A DNA stretch of 64,000 nt from G963663315 sp965208975 (GTDB lineage: Bacteria; Pseudomonadota; Gammaproteobacteria; Arenicellales; Poriferihabitantaceae), in the NCBI GenBank assembly GCA_965208975.1, contig CBDBQH010000003.1, forward strand, positions 1,364,001-1,428,000, read 5' to 3'. Under the pieces are notes generated by a model. It had not been told where the DNA came from, did not search any database, and was given only the letters and a program-made list of their open reading frames with translations. Position numbers and translations under genes: made by a program. Of the stretch, positions 9,915 to 19,414 are shown piece by piece. The stretch's first letter is position 1, and each line of letters starts with the position of its first letter.

Positions 9915-9934
9915 ATTCCTGCAAATGCGGGAAT
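9915..9934. repeat. dRS3-like palindromic repeat in vsr-gor intergenic region
   Basis: A 20-bp element fits ATTCC(C/T)-N8-GGGAAT, one mismatch from the Neisseria-type dRS3 consensus ATTCCC-N8-GGGAAT. It lies in the 222-bp gap between divergent vsr and gor. The same pattern recurs at 57810, 63182 and (with a 7-base centre) 63504. Confidence 0.55.
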
Positions 9935-10031
9935 CCAGACCCATGGCAGTATCAAATCTTCGCTTCAATCGGCGCCGCTATTTGGTTACGATCACGGTTT
10001 TGGATTGATTCTCTATTGAGGGGTGGGTTTA

Positions 10032-11381
10032 ATGAATAAACAATATGATTTTATCGTCATCGGCGGCGGTAGTGGTGGTATTGCTGCGGCGCGACGGGCC
10101 GCGCAATACGGAGCGCGGGTTTTGCTGATCGAATCCGGTCGGCTGGGAGGAACCTGTGTCAATGTCGGCTGTGTGCCCAAGAAAGTCATGTGGATTACAT
10201 CCCAGATTCGGGAAACCCTGGAGGTGGCCGGGAGTTACGGATTGGACATCAACGAAAGCGGATTTGACTGGTCCACTATCAAATCCTCCCGGGATCGCTA
10301 CATTGAGCGGCTGAATGGCATCTACCAACGCAATCTGGATCAATCCGGAGTGGAGGTCGTGGAGGGAGTCGCCAGGTTTACAGGTGGCGGCGCCGTTACC
10401 GTAGACGGGGAGGATTATTCGGCCCGCCATATTCTGATCGCTACAGGTGGCGGCCCCACTGTTCCTGACATTCCGGGCGCCGGGTACGGCATTACCAGTG
10501 ACGGATTTTTCGAGCTGGAGCGCCAGCCCCGCAAGATACTGGTGATCGGCGCCGGCTATATCGCGACCGAACTGGCCGGATTGATGCACGGGTTGGGCAG
10601 CCGCGTGTCGCTCCTGCTACGCAAGGACAAATTATTGCGAACATTTGACCACGATATACACCAGGCGGTGATGCGGGAGATGGCCGCGTCCGGCATTGAG
10701 ATTCTCACCAATGTCTCAATCGGCTCATTGGTCAAAAATTCCGGCAGTCTCGGATATCGCGACTTTGATGGCTCCGGCCAGGACGATTACGACTGCATGA
10801 TCTGGGCGGTTGGCCGCCACCCCAGGGTGGAGGGGCTGGATCTTGATGTTGCCGGAGTCCGGCTGGATTCGCGCGGCTATATCGAAACCGATGAATACCA
10901 GAACACCACCGCCAGCGGCATTTATGCCGTCGGTGATGTCACTCCCAGGGCACAGTTGACCCCGGTGGCGATTGCGGCGGGGCGCAGACTGTCCGACCGT
11001 CTGTTTGGCAATCAAGCGGATGCGAAGCTTGATTACAGCAATATTCCTACGGTCATTTTTTCGCACCCCCCGGTCGGCACGGTCGGCCTGTCAGAAGCCA
11101 AAGCGGTCGAAAAATACGGCGCCGATACCATCCGGGTCTACAAAAGCGAGTTTGTTGATATGTATTTCGCGGTCACCGAACACAAACCGCGAACATTAAT
11201 GAAACTGATTGTGCAAGGCGAGAACGAAAGAGTGGTTGGTTGTCATGTGGTTGGTCGAGGCGCGGATGAAATGATCCAGGGATTCGCGGTGGCAATCAAA
11301 ATGGGTGCAACCAAAAAAGATTTCGACAACACGGTCGCCATTCATCCCACCGCGGCGGAAGAGATGGTGACACTTCGGTGA
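10032..11381 (+). CDS. gor: glutathione-disulfide reductase
   Basis: FAD- and NADPH-dependent reductase that keeps glutathione reduced in the cytosol. It is 449 residues. The FAD-binding GGGSGGIAAARRA lies at 11-23 and the redox-active disulfide is Cys42/Cys47 in CVNVGC. The NAD(P) Rossmann fold is in the middle, and the C-terminal HPTAAEE carries the catalytic His-Glu pair. I chose the ATG at 10032, preceded by a GAGGGGTGGG ribosome-binding stretch; an in-frame GTG three codons earlier is less likely. Its presence fits the glutathione-dependent adhC upstream. Confidence 0.94.
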   Translation: MNKQYDFIVIGGGSGGIAAARRAAQYGARVLLIESGRLGGTCVNVGCVPKKVMWITSQIRETLEVAGSYGLDINESGFDWSTIKSSRDRYIERLNGIYQRNLDQSGVEVVEGVARFTGGGAVTVDGEDYSARHILIATGGGPTVPDIPGAGYGITSDGFFELERQPRKILVIGAGYIATELAGLMHGLGSRVSLLLRKDKLLRTFDHDIHQAVMREMAASGIEILTNVSIGSLVKNSGSLGYRDFDGSGQDDYDCMIWAVGRHPRVEGLDLDVAGVRLDSRGYIETDEYQNTTASGIYAVGDVTPRAQLTPVAIAAGRRLSDRLFGNQADAKLDYSNIPTVIFSHPPVGTVGLSEAKAVEKYGADTIRVYKSEFVDMYFAVTEHKPRTLMKLIVQGENERVVGCHVVGRGADEMIQGFAVAIKMGATKKDFDNTVAIHPTAAEEMVTLR

Positions 11382-11646
11382 GTCCGCGCACCGGCTCTTG
11401 CGGTGGAGGTTGCGCCGTCTTTGGACAAGCGGGTCAAACCAATGCGGGAAGCTGTGGCGTGACATCAGGATTTGCATGCTGGACAGGTTCAGGGAAAGCG
11501 GGTTAGACTTCAAACCCGTTTCCCCGGTATTCCCGAGACTGCTTGAACGCCCGATAGTGGTCCACAAGAGTAAGGCGGTGATTGGCCGGCCACCGGAAAA
11601 CGTATTAACCATTTTGTAGATAACCTGTAACCCGGAGGATATAACT

Positions 11647-12204
11647 GTGGATACTGTCAACTTCGTTCACATGATTGACGGCACCGCCGAAGAGTATGCT
11701 TTTCTTGTCAACCACGAGAAAGAACACGCAAAAACGCTGCCCGACCGATTGATGACGGCGTTGGCTGATCTCGAACACTCCTTTTCCGGCTATCAAGTGA
11801 GCAGGCTGGAACACTCATTGCAATCCGCCACCCGGGCTCTTGACGCCGGAGAGTCCGAGCAAATGGTGGTGGCTGCCCTGCTGCACGACATTGGCGACAA
11901 CCTCGCGCCCTGCTCCCACAGCGAAATGGCGGCCTCGATACTGCGCCCTTATGTTTCGGAGAGAATCTACTGGATTGTCAAACATCATGGCCTGTTCCAG
12001 ACCTGGTACTACGCCCATCATTTCGGCAAGGATCGTAATGTCAGGGAGCGCTTTCGCGAGCATGAATGGTATCAGGACTGTATTGATTTTTGTGAGAACT
12101 ACGACCAGAACTGTTTCGACCCGGATTTCAAGTCAAAACCCCTGGAATTTTTCCGACCCATGGTGGAACGGGTATTCGCGGAACCGATGGCTCATTTTGT
12201 CTGA
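11647..12204 (+). CDS. HD-domain metalloprotein (phosphohydrolase/oxygenase superfamily)
   Basis: A 185-residue HD-superfamily protein. The metal-binding set is visible: His56 in RLEHS, His80-Asp81 in LLHDIGD, His91, and His113/His114. The layout is reminiscent of the small HD oxygenases related to PhnZ and inositol oxygenase, but the substrate Lys motif of that branch is not evident. A hydrolase is equally possible. The GTG start is well supported by GGAGG eight bases upstream. It is preceded by 265 bp after gor with no convincing gene. The substrate is unknown. Confidence 0.75.
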   Translation: MDTVNFVHMIDGTAEEYAFLVNHEKEHAKTLPDRLMTALADLEHSFSGYQVSRLEHSLQSATRALDAGESEQMVVAALLHDIGDNLAPCSHSEMAASILRPYVSERIYWIVKHHGLFQTWYYAHHFGKDRNVRERFREHEWYQDCIDFCENYDQNCFDPDFKSKPLEFFRPMVERVFAEPMAHFV

Positions 12205-12781
12205 AAAATGAGCCAACACAATATCTGGCTTCAGAACCCCGGATTCCCGGTTGACACCCGGATTCCCGGTTGTGATCCGGATATGCTTGATTGTCCGGTT
12301 TCAGGCTGGAAACCGGCTTTTGTTGCGCCGCCGGTAAAAAACGGCTTCGTGTAATCGCCTGTGTCGCACTTTCAGGGGTTACCCTTGCCGTTTTTGGGTT
12401 GGGTCAATATCCGGCTTTCCAGCCTGCCACGCGCTGGACGCACTGGATGGGATTCCCGGCTATCGTCCTGATCGCGGTGTCCTGATCGCGGTTGCACAAA
12501 CAGGCCGCACAGTCTGGCAGTCTTCACCTGTCGCCCCTGTGGCTATGGTTGACGGGTAAACGACGTTACCCGTTGGATTACCGGCCATGACCTTCTCGCA
12601 AGGGTTTATCCGGTTGCGGTTCCCAGGGCGCGATATTGTTCGCTATCAATCGCGGCCACCGCGCTGGCTACCATCTGATAGCATTTTCGTTTGAGTTGGC
12701 GCCGTCTGGATCAAAAAATGCTATCGCTGTTTCTATTGACCAATCGTGACCCGCTCCGCCTTCAGGAAAACCCGCTATCGT
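12205..12781. other. intergenic region with degenerate remnant and short tandem duplications
   Basis: I see no convincing intact gene here. Two 19-bp units starting CCCGGATTCCCGGTTG stand in tandem at 12238-12275, differing in their last three bases. A 14-bp unit, GTCCTGATCGCGGT, is perfectly duplicated at 12465-12478 and 12479-12492. The plus-strand frame from about 12291 encodes two hydrophobic stretches and stops inside the second unit. Removing one unit would extend that frame by about 23 codons. This may be the relic of a small membrane protein, but no family is recognisable. Confidence 0.5.
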
Positions 12782-13186
12782 TTATTCCTCTATCAGGTGC
12801 CCGTATCTGTATTCTTCTTTATAAGCCTTGTCGCCTGGCTTTTTGGTTACCCAAATTCCGTTCCTCTTGCCGTCTACATACGGGCCTTCCGAAACCATGC
12901 GGCCAGCCAGGAATGTATCTACCCAATGCCCGTTTTTCTCGCCGTCTACAACCGGCCCTGTTCCAGTTCCGCCGTTTGGTAGGTCGATGGTCTGCCCCTG
13001 GGTCTCTTGCCAGGCTGTTTGTATCAAGGCTTCAATCATCCGTGACCGGGTGACCGGGTGCATCCACGCCAGTTCGTCCAGTTCGTCCCGTCTGGCCGGA
13101 TGAAGTCGGATATTGACTTGTGCCCGTTTGTCCGCCGGGTCGGTTACCCGGTCAGACCAGCGCGCATAATGCTTGTGTTTGTTCAT
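12782..13186 (-). CDS. ribbon-helix-helix-like protein with MORN-type C-terminus
   Basis: A 134-residue protein in two parts. Residues 1-68 include a segment (RAQVNIRLHPARRDELDEL, then RSRMIEALIQTAW) with the look of a ribbon-helix-helix DNA-binding fold, as in antitoxins. Residues 70-134 contain two MORN_2-like units (VDGEKNGHWV and VDGKRNGIWV), as in YwqK-type proteins. The first part is nearly identical to the protein at 24894-25241, while the second part differs completely. The gene is divergent from the adjacent transposase fragment, 35 bp away. Function is unknown; antitoxin-like regulation is an inference. Confidence 0.65.
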   Translation of the reverse strand: MNKHKHYARWSDRVTDPADKRAQVNIRLHPARRDELDELAWMHPVTRSRMIEALIQTAWQETQGQTIDLPNGGTGTGPVVDGEKNGHWVDTFLAGRMVSEGPYVDGKRNGIWVTKKPGDKAYKEEYRYGHLIEE

Positions 13187-13668
13187 CGGCTGATCCGGCT
13201 AATGTATAGCCAGTCCGAATTGTGGATTGTGTGAATCAATCCAGTGAAGTCATCAGCCAGCCGGTAGCCAAGCGGATAGCGGAGGTTGTGACGGGTATAT
13301 TAGGCAGTGGGAGCTTGCAGTTGTCGATGGTTGTGGTGCGTCATGGCAAACAACAACCGATGGTATTGGTCAGTACCGAGCGGATACGGGGTCGTTTGCA
13401 AGGGGAGCGATTGATTCAATCGTATATGGGTCGTTGGGCCTGTGAGGAAGGGTATCGGTTCAGCAAGCAGGGGTTTGGATTGGAGAAGGTTCAAGCCCGG
13501 AAACTGGCGACCTTGCAGAATCTGGTTGCACTGGCGACGTTAGCCTGGGGATTGCTGGCCTGTCACCAGAATCAGGGGCAGAAACTCATCTACAAGGCGA
13601 AACGGCAAAAGAGTCACAAACCCCTGGTTTTCCCGTTCTACACGCTGTTATCGGGCTGGCAGGCGTTA
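12983..13668. repeat. 686-bp direct repeat, left copy
   Basis: This segment aligns without gaps to 25038-25723, with about 14 substitutions by eye (roughly 98% identity) and an exact offset of 12,055 bp. It holds the N-terminal part of the ribbon-helix-helix-like gene and most of a transposase C-terminal fragment. The two copies bracket the defence island in direct orientation. Recombination between them would remove 12,055 bp. Confidence 0.95.
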
Positions 13669-13782
13669 TTTGCGGATGCCAAAACCCTTTTTTATGACTG
13701 GTGGAGAAAACCCAAACGCCCCCCACCCAGACAGGCTGACCTGTTCATCAATAACGGGCGGCTTGCGCCCATCCTCTCATGA
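13222..13782 (+). pseudogene. IS4-superfamily transposase, C-terminal fragment (left copy)
   Basis: A 186-codon remnant of a DDE transposase. It contains the IS4 signature Y(2)R(3)E(6)K: Tyr, Arg, Glu and Lys are spaced exactly so in YMGRWACEEGYRFSK. Downstream is the conserved KVQARKLATLQNLVALA helix region. The part that would carry the first two catalytic Asp residues is missing, so it cannot be active. Its left edge abuts the divergent ribbon-helix-helix-like gene. The right copy at 25277 is the same fragment but diverges after the WQAL residues. Confidence 0.85.
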
Positions 13783-13871
13783 AAAAATGGGGAGACCTTA
13801 GTTTATATGCTTGTTGCCCATATCTGATATAATCCGATAATTCAACCACTAACGTTTATGAGTAATAGTTT

Positions 13872-14027
13872 ATGAGTGATAGAAAATCCAGCCCGGCGAA
13901 AAAAACTTCCAAACAATCAGAAAGTAGTGGTAAATTTCCTCGCTCCCAACCAACTAATCCAGCAGATAAGAGACATATAAACAAAACGACCGATACAATG
14001 AGGCCCCCACCGAAACCGAAAAGATAA
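13872..14027 (+). CDS. small basic proline-rich protein upstream of SLATT gene
   Basis: A 51-residue open frame starting MSDRKSSPAKKTSK and ending MRPPPKPKR. It is strongly basic, rich in Ser, Pro, Lys and Arg, with no hydrophobic segment. It ends four bases before the ATG of the SLATT-like membrane gene, which suggests one transcript. Composition is low-complexity, so it could be a disordered partner or regulatory peptide of the membrane protein. A hydrophobic antisense frame over the same bases is judged a shadow. Confidence 0.55.
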   Translation: MSDRKSSPAKKTSKQSESSGKFPRSQPTNPADKRHINKTTDTMRPPPKPKR

Positions 14028-14031
14028 ATCC

Positions 14032-14571
14032 ATGTCCATGTCAAAAAGCCAATTTTCAGATTACTCTGACAGAATGTGGGAGTTACTCTTTTCAGTGCGT
14101 CGATCTTTTCATTACCATGAGCATCGGGAACGGTTTTTCACACTGCTGCATAACATGGTAAATTTAACCTGGATAATCTGTGGAACCCTTGCCGTGTGGA
14201 AATTGATGGAAAGTGACACACAGATATATTTAGTCGCTGTTCCAACTATTGCGTCTGTGATAGACATTATTATTGGTTTTGCTTCTAAAATATCTGTGCA
14301 CAAGGTTCTGAAACAAAGATACCTGCAATTGGAAACGGAAATTGTCAGTGACCCGGACAATCAGAAATATGTGGATTTTCATCGTAAACGCAGAGTTATC
14401 GAATCGGATGAGCCACCTAAATTACATGCGTTGGATGTGCTTTGCCACAACGAAGTGGTCCGCGCTTCTTACCCCCCTGAGGATGCCAGGGAACATTTGG
14501 CAAAAGTTCCATGGTTGCCCCGATGCTCTGCTCAACTTTTGTCCTGGCCCAAGACAATGAGTTCAATATGA
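14032..14571 (+). CDS. SLATT-like two-TM membrane protein
   Basis: A 179-residue protein with an N-terminal helix (MWELLFSVRRSFHYHEHRE), two membrane segments at about 41-58 and 64-84, and a long charged cytosolic tail. The tail ends in the family-like segment DEPPKLHALDVLCHNE. This arrangement matches the SLATT superfamily (SMODS/SLOG-associating 2-TM effectors), predicted pore-forming effectors in nucleotide-signal conflict systems. The classification is from pattern recognition, not a search. Its neighbours are a small basic peptide upstream and the Type III mod gene downstream. No nucleotidyltransferase is adjacent. Confidence 0.7.
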   Translation: MSMSKSQFSDYSDRMWELLFSVRRSFHYHEHRERFFTLLHNMVNLTWIICGTLAVWKLMESDTQIYLVAVPTIASVIDIIIGFASKISVHKVLKQRYLQLETEIVSDPDNQKYVDFHRKRRVIESDEPPKLHALDVLCHNEVVRASYPPEDAREHLAKVPWLPRCSAQLLSWPKTMSSI

Positions 14572-14667
14572 GCGCTTTGGTAAAGGACAGGCGCTCCCGG
14601 CAATAAAGTCTCTCACTGATTCATCCGGCAACCTTGATGGACCTGCTGCATAAGTTCTCACAGAATT

Positions 14668-16518
14668 ATGGATCGAACCCGGAAATATCATGAGAGGCTG
14701 ATCGGATTGCTCAAAACCGATGTGCGCTTCATTGATGATGAAGGGGAGCTGGTCAAGGCGGCAGTGATTGACCGCGCCTGGAAAATGGACCACGGCCTGA
14801 TGAGACTGTTGCTTGGCGATGAAAGAATAAAGACACAGTTCTTTGATGAAATTGAAGGGCATTGGCTTTTCAATACGAACACATTCATTGACTACCTCTC
14901 CGATAAAAACTTCCTGGCCAATTCATATACCCGATTCCGCAACCGGATTGGTTTGAACATTGACAATAAATTCCTGCGACAGCGGGGCGAAGTATCCCTG
15001 GTTTGGCCATACAAGGATTGCGTACTGGAAGGCGGACAGACCAAAGAGGAGGAAAAACGCAAGGAGATTTTCTTCAATGAAATTCTGGCACAGGACGAGA
15101 TCGACCGATTACTCGACCCGAAAGTAATCACCAACTGGAAACGCTATACGATTGACGGTGATCAGAAAGTTACCGGGATCAGGCGGGATGATGCCGGCGT
15201 AATCCGGGAAAATCTGATTATCAAGGGCAACAACCTGCTGGCATTACATACACTGAAAAAACAGTTCCGGGGCAAGGTAAAGCTGATTTATATTGATCCT
15301 CCATTTAATACAGAACGAGACAGTTTTACCTATAATGACAGTTTTACACATTCAGCATGGCTAACTTTTATACGGAGCCGACTTCTGGTTGCTTATGATC
15401 TTTTAAGGGCCGATGGAAATATTTTTGTACATGTTGACAACAATGAATCTCATTACATGAAGATCGTGCTGGATGAAGTTTTTGGAAGGGAAAATTTTGT
15501 AAATGAAATTATTTGGCACAAAGGAAGAGAAGGGGGTAGTTCGAGGTCACACTCAAAGAGTTCAGCAATGCCAACTGAATATCAGAATATTTTCATTTTT
15601 GCGAAAAACAAGTCATCGAGATTTTGGAACCCACCACTAGGCCCATATAAAAAATCCACTATTGGCCGAATTGAGAAAGATTCAAAAGGCTGGTTTTATA
15701 CGAGGGGTCGAATGGGTAGAACACCAGCCGAATGGGAATTGCAAGCAGGATCAGGATTGAAAACATACATTTCTGACAGAGTTGATCTTGATAAAGACAG
15801 AGTCATAGAAACCCTGACTGCACCCAATGCAAAATATGTAGCCATAGGAGATGTTTGGGGAAGAGAATTAGTAAAAAATTCAAAGGAAGCAAACTACGAC
15901 ACATCTAAACCAGAAGGATTGCTGAAGATGATCATTGAGGCAGCATCTAATCCGGGTGATTTAGTACTTGATTTCTTTCTTGGGAGTGGGACGACTATGG
16001 CAGTATGCTTAAAATTGGATAGGAGATGTATAGGTATAGAACAGTTAGAAGGAGGAATAAACGCACTGATTCCGAGACTAAAAAATGTCATCGGAAAAAA
16101 TCTACAACAGAAGGAAAGCTTCCTCGAAGAAATTGAATGCGACACTGGCGGCATCTCCAAATCCGTAAACTGGCAAGGCGGTGGCGATTTTATCTACTGT
16201 AAGTTGATGCGATACAACGAAGTCTGGATGGATAAAATCCAGGCCGGACGGTCTTCCGAGGAACTTGTAAAACTCTGGAAAGACATTGCTGAAAACTCCT
16301 TCCTGAACTGGTATGTGAACCCTGAAATCCCGGCGGAGGCGCTGACTGATTTTATTGCCATCGGGAAAAAGGAAAACGGGCTGGAGAAGCAAAAAACATT
16401 ATTAGCGGAACTGCTGAACAAAAATCAACTCTACGTCAATCTTTCGGAAATAGACGACCAGGATTTTGCCGTCAACGAGGAAGATAAAGCATTGAACAGA
16501 AAATTCTATGGATACTAA
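14668..16518 (+). CDS. mod: Type III restriction-modification methyltransferase subunit
   Basis: Beta-class DNA N6-adenine (or N4-cytosine) methyltransferase that confers sequence recognition on the Type III complex. The 616-residue protein has motif IV DPPF at 210-213 and later motif I DFFLGSGTT at 435-443, in the beta-class order. The variable middle, about 290-400, is the likely target recognition domain. The N-terminus resembles other Mod proteins, so ATG 14668 is accepted although no clear Shine-Dalgarno is seen. It is followed by a HigA-like small gene and res. Its codon use is more A+T-rich than the flanking chromosome. Confidence 0.95.
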   Translation: MDRTRKYHERLIGLLKTDVRFIDDEGELVKAAVIDRAWKMDHGLMRLLLGDERIKTQFFDEIEGHWLFNTNTFIDYLSDKNFLANSYTRFRNRIGLNIDNKFLRQRGEVSLVWPYKDCVLEGGQTKEEEKRKEIFFNEILAQDEIDRLLDPKVITNWKRYTIDGDQKVTGIRRDDAGVIRENLIIKGNNLLALHTLKKQFRGKVKLIYIDPPFNTERDSFTYNDSFTHSAWLTFIRSRLLVAYDLLRADGNIFVHVDNNESHYMKIVLDEVFGRENFVNEIIWHKGREGGSSRSHSKSSAMPTEYQNIFIFAKNKSSRFWNPPLGPYKKSTIGRIEKDSKGWFYTRGRMGRTPAEWELQAGSGLKTYISDRVDLDKDRVIETLTAPNAKYVAIGDVWGRELVKNSKEANYDTSKPEGLLKMIIEAASNPGDLVLDFFLGSGTTMAVCLKLDRRCIGIEQLEGGINALIPRLKNVIGKNLQQKESFLEEIECDTGGISKSVNWQGGGDFIYCKLMRYNEVWMDKIQAGRSSEELVKLWKDIAENSFLNWYVNPEIPAEALTDFIAIGKKENGLEKQKTLLAELLNKNQLYVNLSEIDDQDFAVNEEDKALNRKFYGY

Positions 16519-16564
16519 ACCGCTAATGACACAGGAATATTCAGCGCATCATCAGGAGTAAATT

Positions 16565-16792
16565 ATGAGAACAGAAATACAAACTACCCAAGATATATGG
16601 CCCATGCTGACACCCGTTGTTTTCGTTCCCCATGCGGATAATGAATACCAACGGTTGGTGGCTGTACTGGATAATTTGATTGATGTGGTGGGCGAAGATG
16701 AAAGCCACCCCCTGGCCTCACTCATGGAGGTCATTGGCGTGTTGATAGAAAAATATGAGGATGACCACGTTCCTGAACTGACGGAGGCATAA
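16565..16792 (+). CDS. HigA-type antitoxin N-domain-like small protein (no HTH)
   Basis: A 75-residue acidic protein preceded by a good ribosome site (AGGAGT five bases before ATG). The pattern, with a short proline-containing start, two helices, then LIEKYEDDH close to the end, resembles the N-terminal dimerisation part of HigA-family antitoxins. The Cro-type helix-turn-helix that normally follows is absent. It is intact and sits 46 bp after mod and 51 bp before res. An accessory or immunity role in the Type III set is possible but unproven. Confidence 0.55.
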   Translation: MRTEIQTTQDIWPMLTPVVFVPHADNEYQRLVAVLDNLIDVVGEDESHPLASLMEVIGVLIEKYEDDHVPELTEA

Positions 16793-16843
16793 CAATCAGA
16801 AGACGGGCTCATTGGGAAACCAATCATTTCACCGGGCGATAAG

Positions 16844-19414
16844 ATGGCTGACAAGTATTTGTATGAGATACTGGATTCCGTCTCCCAAATGGGATTGTTA
16901 AAGAAAGAAATCCCCCGTTATCTCACGGATAATCTGAACCCCGCCCTTCAACTGCGTCCCTATCAGGAAGAAGTATTCGCCCGTTTTTTCCACTGTCTTG
17001 CCAATGATTTTCCCGGCAAGAATCAGCCGTTGCATTTTCTGTTCAACATGGCAACTGGCAGTGGCAAAACCCTGATCATGGCGGGGTTGATTCTCTATCT
17101 GTACGGGAAAGGCTATCGAAACTTTCTGTTTTTTGTCAACGCCTCGAATATCATTGAAAAGACAAAGGATAACTTCCTCAATCCGCTCTCATCCAAATAT
17201 CTGTTCAACGAAAACATCCATTACGGTACAAAAAGAATTGAGATAGCTCCAGTCACCAATTTTGAAGGCGCCAACGAAAACGGCATCAACATCTGTTTTA
17301 CCACTATCCAAAAACTGCATTCCAGTCTGACTATTGATAAAGAAAACGCGTTGACCTTTGAGGATTTCAGTAGAGGAAAAACCGTCCTTCTCGCAGATGA
17401 AGCCCACCACATCAACGTAAACACGAGGGCCGGAAAGAAATTATTTGAGAGTTGGGAAAATACGGTAGAACGCATCTTTATTCAGCACAAAAATAATTTA
17501 CTGCTGGAATTTACCGCCACCCTGGATTACACCGATACAAATCTTGTCGATAAATACCGTAACAAAGTGTTATACCGATATGACCTGCGACAGTTCCGCA
17601 ATGACGGCTATTCCAAAGACGTTTGCATTGTTCAGGCAGATTTTGAGGAGAAAGACCGGATCATACAGGCGCTTATCCTCAACCAGTACAAGCAGGAAGT
17701 TGCAGCGAAATACACTATCAATTGCAAGCCGGTCATCCTGTTCAAGGCACAAAGAACAATTGCCCAATCCAAAGAGAACAAAGCCAGATTCCATAAGATC
17801 ATTGAGAATCTTTCAGGCGATGACATTGACCGGATTTGGGACCAGTCAAACCTGCCACTGGTAAAGAGTGCATTTACTTTCTTCAAAGAAAATCATATCT
17901 CTGCCAATCAGCTGGCGAAAAGGCTTCGCAGAGAATTTGATGAGAGTCGTTGTATTTCCGTAAATGAAGAAAAAGAAAAAGAAAATCAACAGATATTACT
18001 CAATACTCTGGAAGAACGGGATAACCATATTCGAGCCATTTTTGCAGTACAGAAACTGAATGAGGGTTGGGATGTCCTGAACCTGTTCGATATTGTCCGT
18101 TGTTATACGAATCGGGATGCAAAGGCTGGGAAACCGGGAAAAACAACTATTGCCGAAGCGCAATTAATCGGACGCGGAGCGCGTTATTTCCCTTTTGTTA
18201 CCAACGACAACCCCGACCGATACCGGCGGAAATTCGACCAGAATCTGACTTCTGAACTGCGTGTGCTGGAAGAGATGCACTACCACAGTATAAATGATTC
18301 CCGCTATATCTCTGAGTTACGTACTGCGTTGATTCAGGAAGGTATGGTAGATGAACGAGAGGTGACCAAGCCGCTCACACTAAAGGATTCGTTCAAGGCC
18401 ACAGAGTTTTACCGGCATGGATTGGTCTACCTGAACAGCCGGGTCAGAAACCGATATGAAAAGGTTTACTCATTTTCTGATATGGGCGTTTCGTTACAAA
18501 ACTATCAATATACGCTTGCAACCGGCCGGGGAGCATCTCAGTCCATCCTCGATAACAACGACAGTGTCAGTCAGGTCAAAGAAGCAGGCTCACAAGAAAT
18601 CAAAGTAAGGGATATTCCTGTTCACATAGTCAGAAATGCCATTGCCCAAAATTCTTTCTTTTCTTTCAACTCCATTAAAAAATATTTTCCTCATATTGAA
18701 TCGGTGCGCCAATTCATTGATTCGGATGACTATCTCGGGGGGTTGGCAATCACATTTCAGGGAAATTTCCCCAACCCGTTACCTAATAAGGTCCAACTGG
18801 ATGCGGTAACGGGTCTGCTCGGGGAAATCGAATCTGAGATGCGTAGAAATGCTACGGAATACAGGGGAACAGAAACATTCAAGCCATACGGGGTTGGTTC
18901 TGTATTCACGGCTAAAACCCTCAAATTGATTGAAGGCAGTGAAAGGGCCAATGGTGACGATCCGTTTGTTTCCGACAGGGAATGGTATGTCTTCAGCGCA
19001 AACTACGGGACCGGAGAGGAAAAGGCTTTTGTCCGGATGCTTGACCGCCAGATGGGTACACTGAAAGAAAAATACGATGAAATTTACCTGGTCCGCAATG
19101 AAAGGCATTTCAAGATTTACAGTTTTGACGACGGACAGGCGTTTGAACCGGATTTTGTTCTTGCTCTACGGGAGAAAAATGGAAATATGCTTACCTACCA
19201 GATGTTTGTTGAGCCTAAAGGAAAACATCTAAAAGATCATGACAAGTGGAAAGAGGAGTTTCTGCAACAAATTACGGACAAATTCAAGGGAAAAACACTG
19301 GAATTCAAAACGAAAATCAAGACCCAAAAATACAGGCTGGTGGGGGTTCCGTTTTATAACAATGAAGATGAAAACAGATTTAAGGAAAGTTTGTATGAGG
19401 CGGTGGGAATGTAG
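16844..19414 (+). CDS. res: Type III restriction enzyme, Res subunit
   Basis: ATP-dependent translocase/endonuclease that cuts unmodified DNA in complex with Mod. The 856-residue protein has Walker A TGSGKT at 71-76, the DEAH box at 185-188, and superfamily-2 helicase motifs including LIGRGAR. The C-terminal PD-(D/E)XK nuclease is visible as Asp770 followed by Glu790-Pro-Lys792. The length is in the family's range and the frame is uninterrupted, so the system looks active. The start codon follows the HigA-like gene by 51 bp. Confidence 0.95.
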   Translation: MADKYLYEILDSVSQMGLLKKEIPRYLTDNLNPALQLRPYQEEVFARFFHCLANDFPGKNQPLHFLFNMATGSGKTLIMAGLILYLYGKGYRNFLFFVNASNIIEKTKDNFLNPLSSKYLFNENIHYGTKRIEIAPVTNFEGANENGINICFTTIQKLHSSLTIDKENALTFEDFSRGKTVLLADEAHHINVNTRAGKKLFESWENTVERIFIQHKNNLLLEFTATLDYTDTNLVDKYRNKVLYRYDLRQFRNDGYSKDVCIVQADFEEKDRIIQALILNQYKQEVAAKYTINCKPVILFKAQRTIAQSKENKARFHKIIENLSGDDIDRIWDQSNLPLVKSAFTFFKENHISANQLAKRLRREFDESRCISVNEEKEKENQQILLNTLEERDNHIRAIFAVQKLNEGWDVLNLFDIVRCYTNRDAKAGKPGKTTIAEAQLIGRGARYFPFVTNDNPDRYRRKFDQNLTSELRVLEEMHYHSINDSRYISELRTALIQEGMVDEREVTKPLTLKDSFKATEFYRHGLVYLNSRVRNRYEKVYSFSDMGVSLQNYQYTLATGRGASQSILDNNDSVSQVKEAGSQEIKVRDIPVHIVRNAIAQNSFFSFNSIKKYFPHIESVRQFIDSDDYLGGLAITFQGNFPNPLPNKVQLDAVTGLLGEIESEMRRNATEYRGTETFKPYGVGSVFTAKTLKLIEGSERANGDDPFVSDREWYVFSANYGTGEEKAFVRMLDRQMGTLKEKYDEIYLVRNERHFKIYSFDDGQAFEPDFVLALREKNGNMLTYQMFVEPKGKHLKDHDKWKEEFLQQITDKFKGKTLEFKTKIKTQKYRLVGVPFYNNEDENRFKESLYEAVGM

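Noticed and set aside
13856..14044. 62-residue hydrophobic minus-strand frame
   Set aside because: Antisense to the small basic peptide, whose position and start fit an operon with the SLATT gene much better.
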